Positions 36,200 through 42,960 of a stretch of 42,960 nucleotides of DNA are shown piece after piece; within the stretch, counting starts at the first letter, position 1, and every line of letters starts with the position of its first letter. The DNA is from a virus. The notes under the pieces are model-generated. The model saw only the letters and a program-made list of their open reading frames with translations. It searched no databases and was not told the origin of the DNA. The stretch is taken from positions 1-42,960 of IMG/VR virus record IMGVR_UViG_3300029449_000005, one strand, 5' to 3'. The translations under genes were made by a program, and so were the position numbers.

Positions 36200-39100
36200 A
36201 TGAAACAAATGCAAAACAACATTCTGAAAAAAGAGGCTGTTTCCTCCACCTTTAGGGGGAGGTGGTCGAAGACCGGAGGGGGTCTGTTAGCCTTATTGCT
36301 AATTTTTCTTTTAACCCTACAAACCGCCGCACAAACCATGCGATGGGAGCGTATTAAGCCAATAAGCGAACAGGCCGAGCTACTCACACCCGACACCGCC
36401 GATTTTCTCCTGGTAGAAGACGCTACCGACGGCCTGCGTAAATCGCTAAAAATTATTAACCTGCCACTATCGCAGGCGGCACAAGATAGCATTGAGGCGT
36501 TGTGGAATGACATCTCCATCAACCAACAAGCAATAATAGACAGTTCAGCTAGTTTGCAAGGGCAGATAGATTTGCTAGAAAGTAGCTCACACCCACTTTT
36601 AACCAAAACCGGAACAGGCACTTATGTAAGCGTTAATGAAGCCAACCAAGTACTAACGGTAGATCAGATTGATTTAACCGCAGATGTTACAGGACTTTTA
36701 CCTGATGGAAATATTGCTAGTGCTTCGGCTTGGAACGCTAAGCAAGCTGCAATTACAGCAGGTAATCAACTATCATTTAGCGGAAATACTTTGAACGTAT
36801 TGGACGGTTCTGGAAGTGGCTTAGATGCTGATCTGATAGATGGGCAGGAAGGTATATATTACGACAATAAGGCGTTTGGTTTTGGCGTGACAATTCCTGC
36901 TTACATTTCTGATGCTAATTCAGAAATATATTCCTCACTTCGAAAATATACATCCAGTGCAGTTAATACGCCACTTGGTAATTATGGCGTGTTATTGACC
37001 CTGCCTTTTTCCTTAACTTATAATTTTCAAATAGGAGGAAGTATCAACACAGAGGATTTATATTTGCGAAATTACCGAAATGGTGTGCACCGACCATGGC
37101 GAAAGATTTGGCACTCAGGAAACTTAAACCTATGGGACGGTTCAGAAGATTTAGATGTAAATTCAATAGAGACGACATTAGATGGAAACTCAACCCAATG
37201 GAATGATGCTTACAACCACAGACTTATCGACAATGATATTGACAATACGGACGAATTACAAGATACCACCAACATTCCATTTTTATTGGAATTTGTTCAG
37301 AATAATTCTATTGATAGTTATACCGAAACAGATCAAGTTTACGCAGCAGATAGTAATTACTTAAAGTCACACGTAAGAGACGAAACTATCCATTTTACAC
37401 AAGGTGAAATTTCAATACCAGCAAATCAAATAACAGACTTTGATACAGAAGTAGCTAATAATAGCGCAGTAGTAGCTAATTCAGGAAAAGATACAACAGG
37501 CATATATCATGCAAACAGGCAACTGCTTGATGATATTGACGTATCTGATACTACTCGCTGGGGAACGAATTACAATACAGATAATCAGCAACTATCAATT
37601 GATTCTACAGGTAGAGTATTTACCATTAATTTAGAAGATGGTGGGAGTATTCAATTTGAAGACCAAAATACAACTTATGATTTATCACCTTTCGCAACAA
37701 TTAGTCAATTAGGTGATAGCACCGCATTACTTAGAAGTGAAATCCCAACACTATTAAATGATTTAGATAGTGCAGGATTTAATATTTCTGAAAGCCAGAT
37801 TTATGATTTAGTTCATTTTACAAATACAGACGAAACAGATCAGGTTTTTGCTGATGATTCCGCAAACATAGTTCATTTTGATGAATTGGATTACTTTACA
37901 AATGCAGATGAATTAGATCCTATTGCTTTGGACTCGATTACTGCACATCGCTTGGATATCAATCAGAATGTCTCCGACATTGCGACTTTAGAAAGTAGCT
38001 CACACCCCCTTTTAACCAAGACCGGAACAGGAACTTACGTAAGCCTGAATGAAGCCAACCAAGTATTAACAGTAGATCAGATTGATTTAACCACAGATGT
38101 TACAGGCCTTTTGCCTGATGGTAATATCGCTAGTGCTTCGGATTGGAATGCTAAACAAGACGCAATAACAGCAGATAATCAATTATCTTTTAGTGGAAAT
38201 ACTTTGAACGTATTAGATGGTTCAGGCAGTGGTTTAGATGCTGATTTATTTGACGGGAAACAATCCGATTTTTTTGTACATGGTACAAATGCTAACGCAA
38301 CAACAGCTGAGGATTCAGATTTAAATAGTATTACTAAATCAGGTTTTTATGCTTCGAGTATCGGAACATTAAACACCCCAACGAATGACGCTTATATGAC
38401 TCTTCATTCTAATTGGGATGGGCAAAACACCGCTTTGGAGTTGACGGGACATGTATATAGTGATGAATGGTATTTGCGAAGGGAGCTTTCTGGAACTTGG
38501 TATGATTGGCGAAAAATTTGGCATGATGGCAATTTGTCTAATTTATCAGATTTGGTTAACGATTTAGCTCTTTCTGATTTTTCAAATGATGTGGGGTATA
38601 TCACCCAATATACAGAAACTGATCCAACTGTTAAAAATTCAACCATTACATTACAGCGAAACGGGTCAAGTATTGGCATCTTTACATTGAACCAAGACAA
38701 TAACGAAACGTTTAATTTTATTGATGAAAATACCCAACTATCAGATGCTGAGATTGGAGCTTTTGGTTACATAAAAGATGGAAATACTAATTGGGATAAT
38801 ACCTATGGATTTACGACTCTTCAACTTGGAGAAACAAGCACAACGGCTTATCAGGGAGACAGGGGTAAGATAGCTTACGACCATATATCTTCAACTGGTT
38901 CTTCTCACTCATACATAAACCAATCTCTAACCACGGCAGATGAACCAACTTTTGCTGGATTGCAAATTGGTGGTACGCTGGGCACAAATAAAATTACAGG
39001 GGGAACAGGAGACGGTGCCAATTATACTACATATAACTTTGCTATAAGCGGTTGGCGTGGAATGGCTATGGACAACCCTGTAGCAGCTGGAGCTTTCCCA

Positions 39101-39946
39101 TCACAAACAACTGCTGTTTACGATTTCAGGAATGGCACTTGGGACACTAAGGGTGGCTATAAGATTAATGGAGTGCTAAAAAGCACCAACTGGAACGATG
39201 CCTATACTCACAGTCAAACCACAACAGGAAATCCCCATGACATTGACAAAGGAGATATTGGCTTAGGTAATGTTGAAAATGCAGCGGCTTCTACATTATA
39301 CGTGCCGCTATCCACATACACGGCATCTGACGTTTTGACAAAAATAAAAACAGTAGATGGTTCTGGTAGCGGCTTAGATGCTGATTTGTTAGATGGACGC
39401 AACGTTTCAGTATTCTGGGATATTGTGAGTCCGACGAAATACCAGCAACTAACAGATTTAAACGATGCATTGGGGGGAACTTGGGAATTAAATTCTACAG
39501 CTACTAACAGACCTCCAGGAATTGATGGATTTTCATCTGTAGTGGTAATGAATCAGTATGGTACAAATGTGAATGATCTAATACAATGGAATTATCCATT
39601 TCGCGGAAATGGTGAATATTGGTTTCGTAATAAAGACGGTTCTGGAAACTGGACGACTTGGCGAGAAGTATATCATTCAGGAAATCTAAACCTATGGAAT
39701 GGTTCAGAAGATTTAGATGTAAATAGTATTGAAACCACATTAGATGGAAATTCAACACAATGGAACGATGCTTACAGCAACAAGATAACATCAGCATCAG
39801 TGACCGGAACAACAACAAAAAGCATTACTCTTACGCAAGAGGATAGCGGAACTATATCAGCTGAACTATTCTGGACGGGAACGCAAGCCGAATACGATGC
39901 TTTGGGAAGTTATGATAGTAATAAGATTTATTTTATCGAAGACTAA
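36200..39946 (+). CDS. Long modular tail fibre with signal peptide
   Basis: 1248 residues. The N-terminus has a signal peptide (LLALLLIFLLTLQTAA|Q, cleavage near 44/45, Q-rule), preceded by residues encoded by REP-like copy C. The body has duplicated modules: HPLLTKTGTGTYVS...DADL twice (about residues 127-215 and 598-687), and three pyocin-knob-like units ending in WRKIWHSGNLNLWDGSEDLD, WRKIWHDGNL and WREVYHSGNLNLWNGSEDLD. It ends in TGTQAEYDALGSYDSNKIYF, a usual fibre C-terminus. The region is AT-richer than its neighbours, suggesting transfer. Role is receptor binding; the signal peptide is unexpected for a cytoplasmically assembled tail. Confidence 0.78.
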   Translation: MKQMQNNILKKEAVSSTFRGRWSKTGGGLLALLLIFLLTLQTAAQTMRWERIKPISEQAELLTPDTADFLLVEDATDGLRKSLKIINLPLSQAAQDSIEALWNDISINQQAIIDSSASLQGQIDLLESSSHPLLTKTGTGTYVSVNEANQVLTVDQIDLTADVTGLLPDGNIASASAWNAKQAAITAGNQLSFSGNTLNVLDGSGSGLDADLIDGQEGIYYDNKAFGFGVTIPAYISDANSEIYSSLRKYTSSAVNTPLGNYGVLLTLPFSLTYNFQIGGSINTEDLYLRNYRNGVHRPWRKIWHSGNLNLWDGSEDLDVNSIETTLDGNSTQWNDAYNHRLIDNDIDNTDELQDTTNIPFLLEFVQNNSIDSYTETDQVYAADSNYLKSHVRDETIHFTQGEISIPANQITDFDTEVANNSAVVANSGKDTTGIYHANRQLLDDIDVSDTTRWGTNYNTDNQQLSIDSTGRVFTINLEDGGSIQFEDQNTTYDLSPFATISQLGDSTALLRSEIPTLLNDLDSAGFNISESQIYDLVHFTNTDETDQVFADDSANIVHFDELDYFTNADELDPIALDSITAHRLDINQNVSDIATLESSSHPLLTKTGTGTYVSLNEANQVLTVDQIDLTTDVTGLLPDGNIASASDWNAKQDAITADNQLSFSGNTLNVLDGSGSGLDADLFDGKQSDFFVHGTNANATTAEDSDLNSITKSGFYASSIGTLNTPTNDAYMTLHSNWDGQNTALELTGHVYSDEWYLRRELSGTWYDWRKIWHDGNLSNLSDLVNDLALSDFSNDVGYITQYTETDPTVKNSTITLQRNGSSIGIFTLNQDNNETFNFIDENTQLSDAEIGAFGYIKDGNTNWDNTYGFTTLQLGETSTTAYQGDRGKIAYDHISSTGSSHSYINQSLTTADEPTFAGLQIGGTLGTNKITGGTGDGANYTTYNFAISGWRGMAMDNPVAAGAFPSQTTAVYDFRNGTWDTKGGYKINGVLKSTNWNDAYTHSQTTTGNPHDIDKGDIGLGNVENAAASTLYVPLSTYTASDVLTKIKTVDGSGSGLDADLLDGRNVSVFWDIVSPTKYQQLTDLNDALGGTWELNSTATNRPPGIDGFSSVVVMNQYGTNVNDLIQWNYPFRGNGEYWFRNKDGSGNWTTWREVYHSGNLNLWNGSEDLDVNSIETTLDGNSTQWNDAYSNKITSASVTGTTTKSITLTQEDSGTISAELFWTGTQAEYDALGSYDSNKIYFIED
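36232..36283. repeat. REP-like palindromic element, copy C (in coding region)
   Basis: Same design as copy B: AGAGGCTG start, CCTCCACCTTTAGGGGGAGG hairpin, second dyad GGTC-GAA-GACC, end GAGGGGGT, 52 bp. It lies inside the first 30 codons of the tail fibre, where it encodes EAVSSTFRGRWSKTGGG just before the signal-peptide core. Confidence 0.75.
36578..36844 (+). repeat. Tail-fibre module repeat, copy 1
   Basis: 267 bp, aligned without gaps to 37991-38257, differing mainly at third codon positions. Both start GAAAGTAGCTCACACCC. A further related end (GGTTCTGGTAGCGGCTTAGA) occurs near 39359. The module encodes HPLLTKTGTGTYVS...SGSGLDADL. Confidence 0.85.
37121..37215 (+). repeat. Second fibre repeat, copy 1
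   Basis: 95 bp encoding NLNLWDGSEDLDVNSIETTL and following residues, repeated at 39683-39777 with mostly synonymous changes. Confidence 0.8.
37991..38257 (+). repeat. Tail-fibre module repeat, copy 2
   Basis: Second copy of the 267-bp module of 36578-36844. Most differences are silent, so the protein sequence is conserved in both copies. Confidence 0.85.
39683..39777 (+). repeat. Second fibre repeat, copy 2
   Basis: Matches 37121-37215, ending in the segment for QWNDAYSN close to the fibre C-terminus. Confidence 0.8.
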
Positions 39947-39947
39947 A

Positions 39948-40721
39948 ATGAAAAACTTAATAGTAATACTTATTTTCTTACCATTTGTAGCATTTTCGCA
40001 AATTAACGACACATGGGATGCAGTAAAAGTTGGTACCACAGACATGAGTAAGATTTATGTTGGGAGTGATTTGGTTTGGGAGAAAGCATCTGAGACATTT
40101 GAATATCTAGATAATGGTGGAATTGCATATAATGATGCGACACCATATATAGATGTCCCATTTCCAGCTACTGTAAATAGCGGTGATCTACTAATATTGA
40201 TTTTACATATAAAACAGGACGATCTGTATGGGACTATAACTGGACAGGATGGCTTTACACTGATATCATACAGAGATAATAATGACGGGACTGTTGTGGC
40301 ATGGTTTTATAAGATAGCCGCAGGATCGGAATCTGGGACTGTTCAAATAAATCATAATTTTTACCCAACAAACGGTCAAGCAGCAGCAATGTTTAGGTAT
40401 GCATCACCCGCATCTGTTGATGTGTCAAATACATACACTGATTATTATAGCAATTCTAATGGTCAGGGATCAGGAACTGTCTCTTTATCAAGTGGACAGG
40501 CCTCAATCATATTCATTTCTTGCGAAACTGATTATACAGTTACTATATCTGGCGGAAGTAATACATATACATTGGATGCTGTTTTATATACGTCAAGCGG
40601 TGGTGGCTTTGCAATAGGAGCAGCTTCGTCAGATGTTGTAGAAACTACCCAAAGTACAAGTTGGGATTGGGCTACATTTCAAACAAACGTAGGTTATGAA
40701 GGGTTAATTTTAAATTATTAA
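39948..40721 (+). CDS. Exported beta-rich tail-region protein, 257 aa
   Basis: ATG 39948 chosen because it begins the signal peptide MKNLIVILIFLPFVAFS|Q (Gln at +1, Q-rule). The start overlaps nothing and follows the fibre stop by 1 nt. The mature part begins with DTWDAVKVGTTDMSKIYVGS, a motif I know from tail-fibre tips, followed by a beta-sandwich-like domain (NSGDLLILILHIKQDDLYGT, YASPASVDVSNTYTDYYSNS, SLSSGQASIIFISCETDYTV). AT-rich like the fibre. Possibly a surface-binding accessory of the fibre. Confidence 0.65.
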   Translation: MKNLIVILIFLPFVAFSQINDTWDAVKVGTTDMSKIYVGSDLVWEKASETFEYLDNGGIAYNDATPYIDVPFPATVNSGDLLILILHIKQDDLYGTITGQDGFTLISYRDNNDGTVVAWFYKIAAGSESGTVQINHNFYPTNGQAAAMFRYASPASVDVSNTYTDYYSNSNGQGSGTVSLSSGQASIIFISCETDYTVTISGGSNTYTLDAVLYTSSGGGFAIGAASSDVVETTQSTSWDWATFQTNVGYEGLILNY

Positions 40722-40724
40722 AAT

Positions 40725-41168
40725 ATGAAAAAATACATCTTATTAGCGGTATTCGCCTTTGTAGCATTGGCAGCCGCACACGCACAAACAACAATTAATT
40801 CAGACTATCAGTATGAACAACAAATTATTGATTCAGAAGCTCAGGCAGAAGCCGAACAGCAAGCCTTCAACGATTCAGTAATGGCAGCCCTGGATTATCA
40901 GTATGCAACGCAGAAGATTACACTAATGGCTGACGGTGTGGCATTGCTGGACACCTTGAAGTGTAGGCCAGTGTTAGTAATTGATTCTGATAACAACTTC
41001 TACGCAACCTTGGGTAAATACGCCGTGATGTTTGAAAGATTACAAGGGAGAATGTGGAACCGCCAAAATGAGGAAGTACGGATGAACTTAATAAAGGGGA
41101 AAGCTCCTGAAATTTCCTTCCGCAACGTTAAAACCGATGTGGCTGTTGACCCAGCTACGATTAAGTAA
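40725..41168 (+). CDS. Exported protein with coiled-coil start, 147 aa
   Basis: Signal peptide MKKYILLAVFAFVALAAAHA|Q (Gln at +1). Then an acidic Gln/Glu/Ala-rich helix (YEQQIIDSEAQAEAEQQAFN) and a more globular part (LKCRPVLVIDSDNNFYATLG, then KYAVMFERLQGRMWNRQNEE). No family recognised. Starts 3 nt after the previous stop and precedes the tail-tip gene by 17 nt, so it belongs to the tail transcript. Confidence 0.65.
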   Translation: MKKYILLAVFAFVALAAAHAQTTINSDYQYEQQIIDSEAQAEAEQQAFNDSVMAALDYQYATQKITLMADGVALLDTLKCRPVLVIDSDNNFYATLGKYAVMFERLQGRMWNRQNEEVRMNLIKGKAPEISFRNVKTDVAVDPATIK

Positions 41169-41185
41169 AACCTAAAAAAACGCTC

Positions 41186-42960
41186 ATGCTTAGCATCACC
41201 ATTGGCAATAAGCCACTACTTACCGACAAAAATTTCAGTTGCCGCATTTCGGTTAAAAATCCGTTTTTTATGTTCGACGAAATTCGGGGGCCACTGGCAG
41301 CTGATATCAGTCTGCCGGTTGAAGGCAATCGGCAGCAACTGAAAAACCCCAACCAGGTAACCAAACGTGCATCGCAAAACGACCGCCATTTTGCGGGTGC
41401 AAAACTGTTGCACTTTGGTCTGCCATTGGTTGTGGGCGATTTTGTTGTTACCGGTGCAAAAGGTTCTATCGATGGCTGGATTCAGAACCAGGTGGGAAAA
41501 ATGGGAGAGGAGCTTCGCGAAAAGAACCTCACCGAGCTCGACTTTGGTGATGACAAAAACTTTGAAAACAAACCCATATTCGATCCCGACAGCGACGAAT
41601 GGTGCACCATCCGCCTAATGAACCGAGGCTTTTGGAAAGACAAGGGCCGGATGGTTGAGGGGGCCGACGGAAGCGATGTGGAAGAGCTCACCAATAAATT
41701 CGAATCGGTAGCCGGTTTCTTCGTCAACAAAACAATTACAGGTGGTGTGCTATCGGCTGCCGGAATCGATGGTGTGGCCGTGGTATCGCCATTCCCTTTT
41801 CTGCACCGCTTGATCGATACGCTGCTCCGGAAGAATGGTTTTTACATTTCCGACAATTTTCTAAAGCTCGATGCCGACCTGAAAACCTTGTGCTTGTATC
41901 ACAATTACAACATTCTAAAAGATACTTCTACACTGGAGGACAAGTCGTTTGGCTTGTTTAATTTCTTCACCGGCACCGAGCAGCAATTGAATCTCACTGC
42001 CATATCGGCCTCAACCTGGGATTTGGCTGCCTTTAACATTCACGATCTGCTGCCCGATATTGATGTAAAATCCCTCTTGCTTTCGGTGCAGAACACCTTC
42101 AATAATTTCTTTTGGTTTAATAATAACCGCACCGTTCAGATTATCGACCGGGAAGCGGTATTGAAAGGCGAACCCTTTGATCTGTCGAAATACCGGGTTA
42201 GCGAATGGCGTGTTGGCGAACGAAAAGATGTAACCCTGAAATTTAGTTGGGAACACGATGGCAACGATTCGGCTTTCAACGAACTTTGGGAGGAGCTGGA
42301 CGATAAGCGCGACAAGATCCTCGACTCGGTTAACTCATACGAAGATTTGAAAAGTGTATTGTTGCCCAAAAACGAGGGCGACATTCGTCTGGTGATTAAC
42401 GAAAATACCTATTACGAATACGGCTGGTTTACCGTTAGCGAGCTAACCAACGGAGCAGTTGACAGCGAAACGGTGATAAAATCGTGGAAACCGGTGTCAG
42501 TCGGTCTTCAGAACTACTTTTTTAACGATGGCGATAAAGATCAGGAAGAAATAAAGAGCGACTTCTCAACGCTTCGTATGGCAGCTGATGGTTACCCGGT
42601 GGCTTACCAGAATGGCAATTCAAAAACATTCTCCAGCATCCGCGAAGCTTTTTCGCCCCGGCTACTCTTTTACCAGGGCAATAACACCGGTGGCGACGAA
42701 AGTGCTTCCGGTAAAAAGTTCGACTGGAAAGGCGATGCCGGGTTTGTGTATAATCGTTATCGGTTAACAGCTCCTTTTTTGGCCGGCCGTTTGCCCATCG
42801 AGGCCGATTTCCGATTGCCTTCGCGAATTCTGTACTACCTGATGAATAACATTTATCAGAAAATGAAAGACAGCGAGTGCGAATTTTTGATTGAGCAGTT
42901 GGATGCCGATCCGGGGCCGGATGAAGAAACGCTCGTTCAAATTCAGGCTTTTAAAGTGGA
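41186..42960 (+). CDS. Tail-tip/baseplate protein, N-terminal part
   Basis: Start ATG 41186; open to the end of the window and continuing in frame at position 1 after circular closure (stop 1113-1115), total 920 residues. The N-terminal part (SITIGNKPLLTDKNFSCRIS, SSADISLPVEG-like turn, FVVTGAKGSIDGWIQN) and the middle (FPFLHRLIDTLLRKNGFYIS, FWFNNNRTVQIIDREAVLKG) look like a tail-associated baseplate protein. The C-terminal part is the beta-propeller-like region described at 1-1115. No signal peptide, unlike the two preceding genes. Probable role is tail tip and host contact. Confidence 0.82.
   Translation, partial: MLSITIGNKPLLTDKNFSCRISVKNPFFMFDEIRGPLAADISLPVEGNRQQLKNPNQVTKRASQNDRHFAGAKLLHFGLPLVVGDFVVTGAKGSIDGWIQNQVGKMGEELREKNLTELDFGDDKNFENKPIFDPDSDEWCTIRLMNRGFWKDKGRMVEGADGSDVEELTNKFESVAGFFVNKTITGGVLSAAGIDGVAVVSPFPFLHRLIDTLLRKNGFYISDNFLKLDADLKTLCLYHNYNILKDTSTLEDKSFGLFNFFTGTEQQLNLTAISASTWDLAAFNIHDLLPDIDVKSLLLSVQNTFNNFFWFNNNRTVQIIDREAVLKGEPFDLSKYRVSEWRVGERKDVTLKFSWEHDGNDSAFNELWEELDDKRDKILDSVNSYEDLKSVLLPKNEGDIRLVINENTYYEYGWFTVSELTNGAVDSETVIKSWKPVSVGLQNYFFNDGDKDQEEIKSDFSTLRMAADGYPVAYQNGNSKTFSSIREAFSPRLLFYQGNNTGGDESASGKKFDWKGDAGFVYNRYRLTAPFLAGRLPIEADFRLPSRILYYLMNNIYQKMKDSECEFLIEQLDADPGPDEETLVQIQAFKV
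42834..42960. repeat. Terminal direct repeat, copy 2 (circular closure)
   Basis: Identical to 1-127. The open reading frame at 41186 enters the repeat and continues in the same frame from position 1, which confirms the circular join. Confidence 0.95.

Overview
This window is the complete genome of a temperate, siphovirus-like tailed phage of a Bacteroidota host. The first and last 127 bases are identical (1-127 = 42834-42960), so the molecule closes into a circle of about 42,833 bp. One 920-residue tail gene runs across the join. The host assignment rests on four things: Bacteroidota-type promoters (TTTG, about 20-21 nt, TAnnTTTG), signal peptides that all place Gln right after the cleavage site (the Bacteroidetes Q-rule), weak A-rich leaders instead of strong Shine-Dalgarno sites, and protein families I associate with Bacteroidia phages. 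Almost everything is on the + strand. The exceptions are the integrase and the repressor.

Layout. 41186 through the join to 1115: tail-tip protein. 1172-2138: lysis cassette (holin candidate, M15 peptidase endolysin, two small membrane proteins), then an exported membrane protein at 2224. 2831-4869: lysogeny block with a tyrosine integrase, an attP whose core is the 3' end of a tRNA gene flanked by phased arm-type repeats, a helix-turn-helix repressor and a two-operator switch. 4892-15259: early genes, including a ribbon-helix-helix protein, a Cys/HTH regulator, a DUF4406-like protein, small unknowns, replication genes (loader-like protein, SF3 primase-helicase, iteron-like array), a MazG-like pyrophosphatase, an adenine methylase and a cassette-like stretch. 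15351-22083: head and packaging genes (protease-scaffold, major capsid protein, PLD-like protein, terminase). 22495-25328: accessory island with an ArdC-like protein, splitting terminase from portal. 25531-29996: portal and connector genes. 30132-31371: AT-rich two-gene moron with a ClpP/SDH-class protease. 31474 onward: tape measure, distal tail, a long modular fibre and exported accessory proteins.

The signal I think most worth following is a repeated late-promoter-like element. TGTCCTTT, or a one-mismatch form, sits at seven late-gene borders. At each, an ATTG-like box ends 35 or 36 nt after the first base of the motif, and a late gene start follows 25-100 nt beyond. It differs from the early promoters and implies a dedicated late regulon. 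Other unusual points: attP with five phased GGCGCA repeats; three copies of a host-type REP-like palindrome in the virion genes, one of them translated inside the tail-fibre signal peptide; five Q-rule signal peptides, including on the tail fibre; a PLD-like protein beside the terminase; and cassette-like repeats around two small genes.

All calls come from reading the sequence. No database search was possible, so family names are recognition and functions are inferred where stated.
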